Counted from the stretch's first letter, positions 1 to 12,995 are shown. The stretch: 64,000 nucleotides of DNA from Branchiostoma floridae (GCF_000003815.2 NC_049982.1:26953229-27017228); one strand, 5' to 3'. A program made the numbers and translations. Notes: generated from the letters alone by a model not told the origin.

Positions 1-1969
1 TGATGGAAAAGGTGATAATATGCGCTTAGGTATAGAAGAACTATTAATTGTTTTGTGAACAAAAAGGCAACTTTGCAGTTTGTTTATATCATATATAGTT
101 AATACTTTTAAATTACGAAACAAAGATGCAGAAGGGAATATATACGACACATTTGAGACTATTCGGACGAAGCATTTCTGCAGAAGAAGTAGAGGTTTAA
201 GTGATGTGGAGTACGTACTCGCCCATACGATGTTACAATATGCAAGATAGGGATATAGTAAACTATAGTATAATATCATATATGTTTTAGAAGATAGTAG
301 CATTGCGATTTTTCTGACAATACCTATGTTTTTATAGATTTTTTTGCAAATAAGGTCAATATGTTTTTTCCAGGTAAGTTTGTCATCAATGGTGACACCT
401 AAGAAACACGTGTGCGTAACTTGATTAATTTAATAAATTCAGCTTTTTGTCACCTGGCCAGTTCACAGTCAAACAATACCCACAAGGAACTAGGTGAAAA
501 TGTGTTCAACAGTTGTTAATGATTTCATACATCAGTCTGGTAACAAACATATTGTTTTTGCAACAAGCATTATCCACAAGGATAAAAACGAATGAAGGCT
601 TCCAATGTGAGCGTGGGTATATCATATACGCCATGTTTTCTTTTGTTTCAAAAGCACAGCATTGGTCTTTAGACTGAAGCGGCCGTTTAATTGATAAGCT
701 TAGGGCGTAAAATGACAGACTACCCCACCATAGAATGGTGGAGAATGTTATCATCAAACGTGTTAGATTTTACTTAGAATGTCCATTTCGTGTAGTTCAA
801 TCTAGGCAACAAACTGCCGCAGCAAAAAAAAAAAAACGAATATTAAAATTGAGCGTGGGTAAGCCATGTTTTCTTTCGTGTCAAAAGTTTGAAAAAAGTA
901 AAATTAGTTGATTAGCTAAAAACGTAAAACCGAAGCTTAAGAATGTAATAATACCAAACGCTGGTATATGACGCGTTCAAAGTTATTTTTAGTGTTTGTT
1001 CTCGGTAACAATTCATTGGAAAACGATGATACGCGCCATTCGTGCGTAGGCCTTTCTTTGTTCTTGTAAAACAATGCATTCGTTTATATCAGGCGTTTGT
1101 GAGTTTTGTTGAAAATGCCAGACAAGTCAATACACATCCGCTTGGAGGGTACTTTTATGTAAAGCGGAAGTATCATTACGTCTATCAATTCACACACAAG
1201 ATGGTCTCTTGTTTGGCATTACTCAAGACACGAGACGTGAGCAGGGGCCGCATATCCCCATACATGTCTAATTACCGGATGTGCAGGCATAAGCGGTAAT
1301 ATGCAGGACCCGCGCTTGTCATGACAGGATATGACTGCACATGCCCCGGATACAGCGGGTTTCACGGGACATATGCAACCCCAAAAACGACCGGATATTC
1401 AAGTTTTCGTGTAGTGTACGTAACTGTTTTTAGCAATACTCTCAATGTAGACTTACGATGTAAACAGTTATCCAAAGACGGACTATTTTTGTGTACAATG
1501 ACAGAAACAGACAACATTGTACAACAAACACTTTGTGAGTTCGTATATTCTTGTTTTAAGAAGAAGGAAAAGGTATGTAAACGATGATTTTAGTGATAGC
1601 ATAACTTCAGATGTTTTGTCTATTCAGTTTTTTACTTGTAGCAATACTTGTAATAGTATCTAGTCTTTAATATCTCATGTAATGCTATCGAATCGGTTTG
1701 ACGCCCTCCGGGCCTCTCGGCTAATCTGGTCTTAAGTGTGTCCTCTGCGATTCCTTCCTGTACCGAACCAACCCCAAGTGCCAGTGGGCTTAACAAAACC
1801 AAGCGATCAATAGTGGACGAGTTACTGGTGAAAATACGTGGCTCTGTGTTGTCTGGAAGAGGAACGAGAACGCTGGCACGAAAGAACTCACAGGTGTCGT
1901 CTTTGCAGGTGACGATCCAGTAAAAAATCACAATAACCTTGATCACATATATACGATCAAGTAATCAAT
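1..1969. other. No recognisable gene; possible LINE 5' remnant at 1640-1960
   Basis: Only short chance ORFs are seen. 1690-1960 (GLNKTKRSIVDELLVKI on the plus strand) has coding-like texture and leads straight into the LINE fragment after the gap, so it may be the element's 5' part. Confidence 0.3.
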
Positions 1970-2126
1970 NNNNNNNNNNNNNNNNNNNNNNNNNNNNNNN
2001 NNNNNNNNNNNNNNNNNNNNNNNNNNNNNNNNNNNNNNNNNNNNNNNNNNNNNNNNNNNNNNNNNNNNNNNNNNNNNNNNNNNNNNNNNNNNNNNNNNNN
2101 NNNNNNNNNNNNNNNNNNNNNNNNNN
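1970..2126. other. Assembly gap (157 N)
   Basis: Run of N inside the LINE region; open frames across it are artefacts. Confidence 1.
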
Positions 2127-4120
2127 GGATATGTGTTGTCTGCAAGAGACCAAGGTTGCAAGGGAGGTATCTCTAGTCATGCGTCATGGTCATTTGAAGC
2201 TGCTAGTTCAAGACCAATGCTACGGGGATATGGGTGATCCGCTGGCTGGCTAAGGGGATCCAGGGATGCATAAAATTTGGCGATCGCATCTTTAGCGTGA
2301 TGATTGGTTTCAAGGAGCAAAACTATCAACCCCTCGTCGTGGTCTGTGCGTATGGACCAACCAGCCAGACATGCCCGAGGTACCCCGAGGAGAGAGAACG
2401 ATTCTACTTACAACCGTCGGCAGCCGTCCACTTCTATCCATCAATATCTTTATTGTACTTAGCGGGGGACTTTATGTCCAAACTGGGAGCAAGCCGAGTC
2501 GGCCAAGTCGTGAGACGATGGGGTAAAGGTCGACGAAACGAGAATGGTACCAGTCGGTTACATTTCTGTCAACAGCATAGCTTATTAGTGGCTCTCAACA
2601 CTCTATTCCAACATCATCCAAAGCATATCACACCTCTGAGTCCAGCTTCCGGACGGAAAACAACAAAACTGTGCGAAACCAAATTGACTGTGTTCTCAGA
2701 CGAATCAGTCAGACGCGTATGGTCACACAGGCCAGAGCGTACCATGTCCCACAGACCAACACTAACCACCGCATGGTAATCACTACCATCTCGTCTCCAC
2801 GTAAGCTATGGTTCTCCAAACAAGCAACACGGGCAAAGACCATCCGGATGGAAGAGCTCCGAGGCAGCACAGACAAGCAGGAGCAGTGGAGATCCGCTGT
2901 TTCCACGGCAGTAATGGTACAGGAACCTGTCACGTAGGACAAAGCGGCGAAGTTACTGGTAGAGCAGGGGAAGAAAGTTCTGGGCAAAGAACAGCGCAAA
3001 AAACGCACACAAACATACTTTACCGACGACCATCTATTCGCAAAGATGTCAAAGAATCAAAAAGACCTGCGGCAACGCATACAGCAGCTGGAAAGGGGAA
3101 ACGACAAGGTGAAAGCGCTCACGACAGACCAGAGTAGGCTACAAAACAATCATCGCAAAAGGGTACGTGAACTGGTCAAAGCTAAGTTACATATGCATGC
3201 CCAAGCAGCAGAAGTAGAGCCCATTAAGGGCGACAATGTCAGAATGTTCGCAGCCATGAAGGTCCTGAGATCCAGTGGCGGAGCACCCCTGGCAACACAT
3301 TCAGCTAATTGCGAGATGCTTGTGAAACTCTTAGAACAGGCCAAAGTCAGCGGAAAGTACTACAATAGTCTCTTCAACATCGACGCGGCACCACTCCCTC
3401 CGTTTAAAGCAGCGCCTCTCTGCACCCCTGTGTCAGTTATAGAGGTCGGTAAGGTAGCTTCACGGCTCAAGAACGGACGCAGCTTTGGAGCGGATGGCGA
3501 ACTTTTGAAGCACTGCTCCTCCCAGCCTGTCGATCCGATGGCTAACACGATAGCAAAGATACGCTATGCAGCAAGGGAGAAGTAATACCATCGTTAGGGC
3601 AGGGCATCCTGGTCCCTATGCAAGATCTAGGCAAGCCGCGAGGCCTGTGCAGCATCCTTTGTCCGATAGTGTTAATGAACGGCGTAAGAAATCTCTTTTC
3701 GAGCGATGTAAACCACAAGTGTCCTGCTATCTGCCGCGCAATTGATACTGTAGACAGAGCTCAGCTCTTATCGGTATTAACAGACGTGGTAGACGACAAC
3801 GACACAGTACGCATGGTGCAGGCCCTGCTGACTGATACAACACTCGCTGTTCGCGTACGTGGTGAAACAGTCCCTCCTTTCCATGCAGTTGTTGGCTCAT
3901 CACAGGGCGACAGCCTGAGTCCTCAACTTTTTAACATTTACTATACGAGGCAGCCCTCCGTGACTGGCGAAAGTGCTGCCCGCCCACCCCAGTTTAAGAT
4001 AAGAGGCTTCGGCTACCCCCTGAGACTCAATATGCTGACGATCTCGACTTCTTCAGCACATCTCACCAACATCTAGAAGAGATACACGAGAGCGCTGTCA
4101 AGATCCGGCCGGGATGGCAC
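2127..4120 (+). pseudogene. Decayed APE-type non-LTR retrotransposon (LINE)
   Basis: Pieces of endonuclease and reverse transcriptase follow each other in different frames. MCCLQETK after the gap and YLAGDFMSKLGA near 2458-2495 are the metal-binding motifs of an apurinic-type endonuclease (usual forms QETK and GDFNA). A linker at 3046-3580 (RLKNGRSFGADG) leads into RT at 3618-4076, where PRGLCSILCPIVLMN and SSQGDSLSPQLFNIYY match RT motifs 2 and B. Reading requires several frameshifts. The segment between LFSSDVN and AIDTVDRA is too short, so an internal deletion has removed part of the palm. Gaps at both ends truncate it. The element is dead; its clade is not resolved. Confidence 0.85.
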
Positions 4121-4220
4121 NNNNNNNNNNNNNNNNNNNNNNNNNNNNNNNNNNNNNNNNNNNNNNNNNNNNNNNNNNNNNNNNNNNNNNNNNNNNNNNN
4201 NNNNNNNNNNNNNNNNNNNN
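4121..4220. other. Assembly gap (100 N)
   Basis: Exactly 100 N, the usual placeholder for unknown size. It ends the LINE reverse-transcriptase fragment. Confidence 1.
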
Positions 4221-6386
4221 GTCTGTCTGTCTTCATTAGAACATTCTGTACCTGCATAACCATGTTGTTATGGTTTGGTCACATTGCATCGCAAATTCTG
4301 TTGTTGGAAATGTGTATATAATACTCTGTAGATGAACCAAGTGTTGCTTTTAGTGTGTTGTTCCAATCTGTGAGTGGCTTTAAATTTGAGTTCCAAATTT
4401 GCATGATTATATCCTCTGTCACACATACCGAGTGTTTTTATCACTGGATTTCAATTGGTACTTTGCTTGTTGGTACTATACATATCTTTTCATCACATAA
4501 TCTATCCCGCAGAATACAAATTCAGGGTGGACTAGTTATTATTTAAATGTGTCATATGCTAAATAACATTTCTTAGATAATGTTGTGTCCTTTTCCATAT
4601 GTAAATTTACTGTGTGTTATTGATTATTATTATTATTGTACTGTTAATGGTGTTTTATTTGCAGTGCTTGTTTTCTTGGTACATGTACCATGTAGCAAAT
4701 CAGTTATTCATTGAGATCAAACAAAATATTTCTTACCCAGCTGAACAATTCAAGATGTTTCAAAGTCAAACTCAGTGCACACTGTTCCTAGTACAGTGTA
4801 TTGAAAAGAAATTCAAATATGGCAGCAGGAATTACAGTGTCCAATCGGTCATGATGGCTCTGCTGTCTAAAATTTCAAATCTGGTGTCAAATGCATGTGC
4901 CATCTTCACCTCATAATGGAGCCTCTTGTGCCATTTCCATCTACAATTTTGTTGTCAAAGGACGCATTACTGTCAAACATTTTTCTGATTATCTGAACAG
5001 TATGACGATGCAGAATAGGTGGTCAAGCTTTTCCTCGTATTATATTTTCTACATGTCTCGAAATGAACTTCAATGTGGATGTGATTGTGATTGCAGCTCT
5101 GTCCAACATTGTAATCTCCTTTGGTTTTAGATTGGCCTGTATACCAAGGAGGTAATATTTCTCCTTGGTAAACTAACAGCATAAGAGAGCTAAGGCATTT
5201 TGTGTGTGTTTGCTAGTAGAAGTCAAAGCAGAATAGATTTGTCAATGTGATGGTTGACTTGGAAACTAAGTTGTGAGTTATCGTTGTCTATTTTCGAAGA
5301 GTTTGTAAATAGATTTCTATTGAAGGAACTGATTGCTAAAACTTTGTCTCTGTTGTACGTGTTTTTTTATGTTCATGATAAAAAAAGAATCCCAGCCCAT
5401 ACATAGGAACAAGGAATTCGAACAATGTTCTAAACAAAGTTATCTGAAAGCAAGGGATCAACATACATGTTGGCTTTTCATACCTACAGTAGTTCGCTCC
5501 TATGTTCGCTTCAGCTACCCATCTGGATAACTGCGCATTCAAACCTTTTGGTGGTGATGTAATGGGTTCTAGAGCGCACGTTCAATGACGTCAAACCCAC
5601 AAGAGGACAGGGCGTTTCAGGTGTTGGAATGCCTGTTCAACGAGGCCTTGAACCCATTTCTTAATTTGCTCATTAACTGTGACCAATCAGCTAACTCGTC
5701 CAAAATTTGGACGATTCCAGACGTTAGAGAAGTCAAGGTTCCCAGACGGAATAGCAGGGAAGCGACCGTATATAGTATATAATAAACATCAGGGCGAACT
5801 ACTTTCCGGATGGTACCCAGGCTACTTCATACCATTCCTTCTCCCAGACATTAAACATGCATCTCCCTCTATTTCCCTGTTCTCTCTCCCCAACAGATTA
5901 GTATCTTTGATCCTCCTGTCTATTCGTATGTGTTCTAACTGCATGTACAATTACTCTTTTATACATTGATTGACATATACAGAAAAAAATAGTCTAGCAT
6001 ATATTTTTCCTGACAAGTTTCTGGAAGATATACTTTGAAGAAATATTTATTTATCCAAAGGTAGATTGTTGTATTAACATGTTGGAATCTCAAATCAAAA
6101 CTCTTAACATTATTTACATGTACACTTTCCTACAGAACTCTCGACAGACCTGAGTCAGTTTACAGATGTGTCACTCTCGTATAGGACTTTAGACATAGTT
6201 GACTGTAGGGCTGATATCAATTAGGATTTTACCATGGTCACCATTGACTGAAGGAGGCCATATACTTTCCTACAAATAGTTTTGCAATCCCTCCATATTA
6301 TTGATCCTCACAAATGCATGATCATACTTAAAAGTTGTAGAATTTCATCCCTGCAGGGTTAGTGAGCTTAAAAGCTTATAACTATA
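4221..6386. other. No gene recognised
   Basis: AT-rich sequence with a short ATT run near 4625. No exon, element end or RNA gene could be supported. Confidence 0.5.
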
Positions 6387-7133
6387 CAGTCAAGACGACC
6401 ACTCGGGGGACCGGAAAAAAGCAGTCGATTTGGAGAGGTGGTCGCTGAGAAGAGTATCGACTGAAAACATGCCTGATGCAAAGTATAAATGGTTTTCGTT
6501 GTGTTTAATGTCAAATACAACACGCACACTGTAAATTGTAAATTTAACCCCAAGCTTTTATCGAAATTTTATACGATACAGTATTTCAAAGCTCAAGTAT
6601 TAGTACACTAACGTTTTAGACAGTAAGGGAACTTTGATGCTGTCAGTTACCATACAAGTCTTTATTCGTCGCTATGTTCTTGATCTGAAATAACTACGGT
6701 GCACCTTTTGATTTCGATGCCCGGTACGTCCCAATAGCGTATTTGCCCACAGGTGAATGTACAGTACAGTTGGACAAAAGCACTCACACGTACAGACCTT
6801 TCTTTAAAAAGTATGAGGCTATATACGTTTCAACACTCGTTCACATAATAATGATATAGATTTTTTTTTTAAACTTCTAAATTCGGATTTTCTTACAACG
6901 GTTTTGGCACAAAATCGCGCTAGTTATCGTCTAAAATCGATGAAAACCTCAATTTTGAAAATGATGCGGTCGTTATGGGTCCTAATTTGGGCCAGTCGCG
7001 TTGGCCAGGCGGTCGTTGAGAAAAGGTCGCTTAATGCTTACGTCAATGGGGAAAAAAATCGGGACCGAGAAAAAGCGGTCGAAATGGCCAAGTGGTCGCT
7101 GAGAAAAGGTGGTCGCTGGGGCAGGTTTGACTG
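6387..7133 (+). mobile_element. TA-target TIR element, long copy
   Basis: Starts CAGTCAAGACGACCAC and ends GGCAGGTTTGACTG, flanked by TA on both sides (6385-6386, 7134-7135). The interior repeats phrases such as GTGGTCGCTGAGAA and is colinear with the copy at 8795-9290 in the opposite orientation. Both copies share a translatable stretch ([19 protein letters not shown]) that is not a known transposase. Non-autonomous, Tc1/mariner-like by target site. Confidence 0.75.
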
Positions 7134-7194
7134 TACTGATACAGACGACAATTATCCTCCTTGATAAATCATAACACTGTTGTCATCATTTCAG

Positions 7195-7410
7195 CTGGCT
7201 CCTTGAAGGGAAGGATGACTTTGCTTGGGTTGCAGAAGTTCTCTGTAGGGTGGAGCAGAGGGGTGGGTGCAGGCTGGTACTTCTGGTCAATAGGGACTGG
7301 GCATGGGCAAGGAATATCAATATTGCACATTATCAGTACATGTATGTTGCAACTAATTTCACAGCTTGTTCTGATATAGAATTGCCATGTCAGAGATGTG
7401 TGCAAGAGAG
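7195..7410 (+). CDS. Candidate internal exon, unknown gene
   Basis: A 216-bp stretch bounded by an acceptor (ATCATTTCAG) and a good donor (GAGAG then GTAACA). Reading from the second base gives 71 open codons beginning WLLEGKDDFAWVAEVLC and RVEQRGGCRLVLLVNRDW, which look protein-like; the second half is less convincing. I do not recognise the family. It lies on the strand opposite HOGA1, just beyond a TIR element. No flanking exon was found, so it may be chance. Confidence 0.25.
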
Positions 7411-7660
7411 GTAACATTGGTTACCTATCATTTATATACCGAACTGTAGAAACCTTGTGTATCATACAATACAAATGTACGTGTTTACAAGTGCATTGAA
7501 GTAAAACCAATTTTCCATTGACAAACACAGACAGATATGTATTCACACACACGAACACAAACTTTTGTACATAAATTCATGCACAGACATTGTGTATACA
7601 GCAGCGCTATTCACCTGCAGTAGGGACCACCTTCCGCTTGTGACCCGTTTGCCACCAGGG

Positions 7661-7961
7661 NNNNNNNNNNNNNNNNNNNNNNNNNNNNNNNNNNNNNNNN
7701 NNNNNNNNNNNNNNNNNNNNNNNNNNNNNNNNNNNNNNNNNNNNNNNNNNNNNNNNNNNNNNNNNNNNNNNNNNNNNNNNNNNNNNNNNNNNNNNNNNNN
7801 NNNNNNNNNNNNNNNNNNNNNNNNNNNNNNNNNNNNNNNNNNNNNNNNNNNNNNNNNNNNNNNNNNNNNNNNNNNNNNNNNNNNNNNNNNNNNNNNNNNN
7901 NNNNNNNNNNNNNNNNNNNNNNNNNNNNNNNNNNNNNNNNNNNNNNNNNNNNNNNNNNNNN
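7661..7961. other. Assembly gap (301 N), likely site of the HOGA1 last exon
   Basis: It lies 150 bp downstream of the exon-6 donor, where the final 45-50 codons of HOGA1 are expected and not otherwise found. Confidence 0.9.
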
Positions 7962-8110
7962 ATCAGATACACAAAAGTCTCTTCTCTGACTGACTGACAG
8001 CTGGTTAGAGGCCATGCCCACAAAAGTGGAAATCTCAATTTAGCAGAGCTTCCCAAGGTATATTGTATAGGCTGCGGACGAGGCTCTGCATAGGGGTATT
8101 AATGACTTAC

Positions 8111-11100
8111 TGCAGAGTTTGGTGCTATCAGCCTGTGTTGAAGTTTCATGGCATCGTCCATCTTCCCTTCCTTACAAAGCTTGTGTAGCTGGCAAACCTC
8201 GTTACCCAGCGTGTTTGCTAGAGCTGCAACACAGCCTACTGCACCTGCAACCAACACAACAGTGTGGGTATTCAAATACAATTCAATTTCTACAACAGGA
8301 CAAAAAACAGATAGTTACTTACTTCCGGACATTTTGAGTGACATCCATCATTCTTCTTCAGCATCACTAGAATGAACTGGCAAAACAATTCAATACAAGT
8401 ACAGCTAACTAGAAAAAGTCATTGATCATGTCAATTCACTAACTCCTAACTTGAGTGCATAGAAAAGTGCATGTACGACTAGTATTTTGTGACATGAAGT
8501 TGTTCTGAACCTACCAACAGAGTAAGTGCCAAGCATGAAGCTGGCAGACCCAGCCAGGACCTGGAAACCAGAGGCTTGAGTGTGCTGTACCATGGAACCA
8601 AACTTAGTCACCTGGAATCAAACAAATCATCCAACCATCAACAACAACAACAACAACAACAACAACACTTACTGACAACAGCTGTGGACTGTTCCATACC
8701 TTCAAGTTGGGGGTGTCATTCTGTAATACATTTACCTTTAAAGACTTCTATAAAACTGCTATGGTATAAAACAAACACAATCATTTTGCATATACCGTGA
8801 GTCAAACCTGCCCGAGCGACCACATCTTCTCAGCGACCACCTGGCCATTTCGACCGCTTTTTCTCGGTCCCGATTTTTTTTCCCATTGACGTAAGCATTA
8901 AGCGACCTTTTCTCAACGACCACCTGGCCAACGCGACCGCGACCGGCCCAAATTGGGACCATAACGACCGCATCATTTTCAAAATTGAGGTTTTCATCGA
9001 TTTTTGATGATAACAGTTTAACTAGCACGATTTTGTGCCGAAATCGGCCAGTTTTCGTCGGATTTTGGGGTTAAATTTACAGTTTACAGTGTGCCTGTTG
9101 TATTTGAGATTAAAGACCTCGCTTCTTTGCGTGCGTGCAGTGTGCTTGCTTTATGCCATTAAGCACAATGGAAACCATTTATACTTTCCATCGGGCATGT
9201 TTTGAGTCGATACTCTTCTCAGCGACCACCTGTCCAAATCGACCGTTTTTTCCCGGTCCCCCGGGTGGTCGTCTTGGGCAGGTTTGACTGTACAGTGAAA
9301 CCTGTCCTAAGCAAACCACTCAAGGTGAGCAAAAACGTTACTAAGACGTAACAAATCGAAACAAAAGAAGCTCAAGGTGCGGGTGCCGGCAGAAATCCTA
9401 ATTAGCTGCTGTCAACCAATTTTGGTTGTTAAGTGGAGGGTGAATAGTGGTTGTTGGTTGGGTAAGACAATTGGTTGCTTGGAAAGGGTCTTAAGTCTTA
9501 ACTATGTAAAAATGGACGGGACTGTCTCTATGTGTCCTCTTACAGCAGGTGGTTACTGTGTCAGGTGGTTGCTTGGCTTGGTTTGACTGTATTAGCAGAT
9601 GACATGCTACATACAGTAGAAATGCAACAAAGGTTGGGTACTCTGTATAAGATACCTCAAGTCTAAATACAGGTTAACACTTGGCTGCCGCATCTAAACT
9701 GCCACCCCCAACCTGCGATGTCTGTAAAGGCCTGTCAGACAAGCCTGCCACTTTGGCTTGCCCGCCTCTTATTCCATATTTCTCTCATCATTAAACTGAA
9801 GACGCAGGTTACCTTGTAAAATAATTAAGGTACAGGTACAAGTCTGGTCTGAAGTGTACTTCTCAATCTTCTGAACCATAACCTGTACCTGAATCTGATG
9901 TTATGTTTAGGTCTTGGAATTGAGTTCAAAGATAGTACATTAGATGCCACTTAATTGCACAACAAATTACAGCACACTTTTGCTAATTGCATGGACTCCA
10001 AAACCGGTGCGGTCCAGCTGGATAACTTTGCATTAACACCCGGATAATTGCATGAAATATGCTGGCAAATGGGATGTGCAACTAAACAGCTTTTACAACA
10101 GTTAATGTATTCCAAGAACTCACATCTCCTGCGCTGTCCTTAATGCCGATGATGTTGGGATGTTGTGATAGTGCAGCCACCACATCTGCAGGCAGGTCCA
10201 CTCCTGTGTTGGCTGGTACACTGTACAGGATGACTGGGATAGGACTGGCTGAGGCAACCTGAAAAACAAGGACCATGGTCACTGTTCTTTCATCTTGATC
10301 ACTACCAGGGCTCCAAATACCACATACATACATGTATACAGGTTAGTGCAGGTAGAATTGAAGCTGTGCATGTATTTCTGGTGTCTACCTGCACCTAACC
10401 TGCACTGGTCCATGTACTGGGTTTTATACACAAATGTCCTATGATGTAGGTGTATGTGGATTTTTATTTGCTGCATTGCCTGTTACCACCTATTAAGTAT
10501 AAAAGAAAAACAATAGCAATGGTTCCTTAACAATTTTGCTACATTCAGAGTGGTGAAGTTAAAATATGTCTGGTGCAGGCAATTTTCAATGTTTCCTGCA
10601 CCCAGTGCAGGTATCTAGAAAAAAGTATTTCGAGTCCTGACTACATATTAGGGGTCGGTGCCGGTATGATGTACCGGTTAAAAATTGCACTTTATATCCT
10701 CACTCTACTCAGATGAAATTAAGCACCTGGCTACAGATTAATAGTATAGGTCCCATGTTTGAGGAGAGCCACACCTTAACTATGTTTAAGAACCATCCAC
10801 ACAGATCAAATGCTTCAGTCTGGTGTTGTACAGCTTGTACTTACTATGCAAAACTGGTGTGTTTCATGAATCATTATCATTGTTTATTTCGTGGGCTGAC
10901 TACTCTCTCTTCACAGCCAGGGGAGTTGTGAATTGTGAGGAGTTTACAATGGGCAGGGCTAAATGGCAAAGGTAACTTTTTGTGCTAACTCAGAGTTATT
11001 GCTCCAGTTGTAGCATAGGTCTGTAGGTTTTGAACCACTCACACCAGGTAGGACCCCTACTCTTTTCGATAAGTGTGGTGGGATCTTTAACGTGCTTGAG

Positions 11101-12908
11101 GTGTGGCTCTCCTCAAACATGTGACCTCCATTTAACGTCCTATCCGAGGCACAACCCTAAACAAAGCAAGACAATCATGTTCACCTGAGTGAAGTGAGGA
11201 AAGTCTTGTAAAGTGCCTTTCCTACGGGCACAAGATTGGTGGCACATCAACGGATTTCAAGCCAGAATCGCTGGGTTATGAATCGAACACCTTGCCGATT
11301 ACAACAATACCACTATTACATGAAAAGGTGGTTGAAGGGTTATGCAAAACAGAAAATAAAGACTACCTTCTCATAGTGGTACTTGAAGGCCTGGTTCGTC
11401 ATCCTGCCCTTGAAGTAGAAAGGTGTGATCACCATGGCGACATCTGCTCCTGCATCCGCCATCTTCTGAGTCATGGCCATCGTCGCCTGGGTGGCTGAAC
11501 AGTAAACATGTGTTGGTAAACAATATTACAAACAAATAATAAAAACCAAACCAAGTAAACACTGGAATTAATTCAGGCTTTCCTGAAGTTTTGGCTGAGC
11601 TCCATTAATCTTGTTCAAGGATTGGACCTGTCTACTGTTACTTCTGGCATGTTAACAGAGACGGGGGACGACATAGGTTATCTGAGACTCACAACCCTGT
11701 GCTGCAGTCACGTGTCTCTGACGTCAGGTGCTGGAATATAGTAGCAGTAGACAGGGGAGAAGAGAAGAAAATATCATAAAATTGACTTTCTTTGGTTCAA
11801 GGTGGCCGTGAAGAGGTGCATACTTTGTATTTAACATTTCAGTCCAACAGAATTGTCTCAGACTTGCTCCAAGTAGGGCTACGTATTGGACTTGGGGTAA
11901 GTCTTTTAATACAGTAGACCGAAATAATCTACGCTAGCTAGACACGACTCCAGTTAATCAGAAGTTTTTTCGACCACAACATTGAAGCAAGATGTCATAT
12001 CTGAAGGAATAAGAAAAAGTGGGCATGGATTAAATACTCACATTCACATCCTGATCCAGCAATAATGAGTTTGCCCGGTGCTGCGGCCTGCTTCACTGTT
12101 CTCACTAACTCCACACGCTCCTCATCACTCAGGTAGGTGTACTCTCCGTTTGAGCCTTGCACAACATAGCCTATATAGATGTATGTGGAGATAATAATTG
12201 TTAAAAGTCAAGAACAGATGGGTACAGACTTAGTAAAAAGTTCACCTCTGTTGATCAATGACATTATGAAACATTAACATTTTTTAAAACCAAAAACTAC
12301 TTGTAAGTATACACGTCGTGTAGTTAGTAATTTGAACTTTTCGGCCAACCTCATCCCAATTGTTTACAGAATGGACTACTGCAGCTATCAGGAAGTGACA
12401 TTGAAGACACGCTACTGCAGCAGGGGTCCTATACTAGTACGTAGGTGCCAGAGACGGGGGGCGACACAGGTTACCTGGCACCTGCGACCCACTGCTTCAT
12501 TCACTTGCCTCCAACGTCACTTCCCGGAAGCTGAACTCTAAGTATCATTTTACATGTATTTCATTTGTATTATGATAATCCCAATGTGAAAGACAGGGCA
12601 AAACAGGTGGCACTGCGTAAAGCACTTTTGCAAGATTCCCTCCCACTACAGTATGCTTTACCTCTAAAGTCAATCTCATTCCACTTTGCGACGTTGTTTC
12701 TGAGGTGCTCGTGGTTGACCTTCTCGTCTTGATCGAACGGCGTGGGCAGCGGTGGGAACACTCCGGACAGGTCAACCTTCTTAAAGCTGGCCATTCCTCT
12801 GTGAACACAGTCCAACACCCTCACACCACCCACGAGGAAAGTCCGCTGATGGACGGCCAGAGTGCCGAGCTTAGACAGAGTTCGGAGGTTATTCACTACA
12901 AAGGCCAT
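8111..12908 (-). CDS. HOGA1: 4-hydroxy-2-oxoglutarate aldolase, mitochondrial (six exons; last exon missing)
   Basis: Class I aldolase of the DHDPS/NAL family. In mitochondria it cleaves 4-hydroxy-2-oxoglutarate to pyruvate and glyoxylate, the last step of hydroxyproline breakdown. Exons on the minus strand: 12908-12662, 12170-12042, 11494-11367, 10258-10124, 8611-8515 and 8244-8111. All inner edges are AG/GT and the phases join exactly (R-G-Y, E-S-T, V-G-A), giving 290 residues. Visible motifs are [11 protein letters not shown] near residue 50, VVQGSNGEY near 85, [13 protein letters not shown] in exon 4, and [10 protein letters not shown], whose Lys is the family's Schiff-base residue. The first 30 residues are basic and hydroxyl-rich with no acidic residue, as in a mitochondrial presequence. 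The ATG at 12908 is the first in frame. The vertebrate enzyme is 327 residues; the final 45-50 residues are not found and probably lie in the gap at 7661-7961. Intron 4 carries two TIR elements. Orthology is confident from the conserved motifs and exon phases. Confidence 0.95.
8637..8667. repeat. (CAA)n microsatellite
   Basis: About ten CAA units in HOGA1 intron 4, close to exon 5. Confidence 0.9.
8795..9290 (-). mobile_element. TA-target TIR element, short inverted copy
   Basis: Same family as 6387-7133 in the opposite orientation: the end is GGGCAGGTTTGACTG and the other end GTGAGTCAAACCTGCC. It is flanked by TA (8793-8794, 9291-9292) and sits in HOGA1 intron 4. About 250 bp shorter than the first copy. 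Confidence 0.75.
9293..9589. mobile_element. TA-target TIR element abutting the previous one
   Basis: Begins CAGTGAAACCTGTCCTAAGC and ends GCTTGGTTTGACTG, with TA on both sides (9291-9292, 9590-9591). Its left TA is the right TA of the neighbour, so the two elements share one target dinucleotide. Confidence 0.6.
10720..11150. repeat. Dispersed repeat with 'gggatctttaacgtgc' core
   Basis: Contains GGGATCTTTAACGTGC, GAGGTGTGGCTCTCCTCAAA and CATTTAACGTCC, phrases I know from high-copy repeats of marine invertebrates. A partial inverted echo (GAGGAGAGCCACACCTTAAC) is at 10761. It lies in HOGA1 intron 3. Confidence 0.5.
11150..11335 (-). mobile_element. tRNA-derived SINE
   Basis: On the minus strand TTGTAATCGGCAAGGTG leads to GTTCGATTC, a pol III B box, followed by GGAAAGGCACTTTACAAGAC and TTTCCTCACTTCACTC, a typical SINE body shared with the copy at 29376. 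Lies in HOGA1 intron 3. Confidence 0.65.
11628..11757. mobile_element. Small inverted-repeat element
   Basis: Ends CCTGTCTACTGTTACT and AGTAGCAGTAGACAGG are inverted copies. The interior GAGACGGGGGACGACATAGG recurs as GAGACGGGGGGCGACACAGG at 12450. Lies in HOGA1 intron 2. No clear target duplication. Confidence 0.45.
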
Positions 12909-12995
12909 GGTGGAAGCGAAGATGTAGAGCTAGAGAGCACACACGCAAAGGGGGAGGTTGGAATCTAGAGAGATGCTGATGGGATGATGGTCACA

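Noticed and set aside
6904-7164. ORF with [19 protein letters not shown] as a gene
   Set aside because: It lies inside a TIR element and recurs at 8759-9028; no start, transposase motif or splice support.
7169-7290. Minus-strand frame (YQPAPTPLLHPTENF) as the HOGA1 last exon
   Set aside because: The resemblance to the family C-terminus is only Y..P..PLL. There is no KKIMDWFG-like segment and no clean acceptor in the needed phase.
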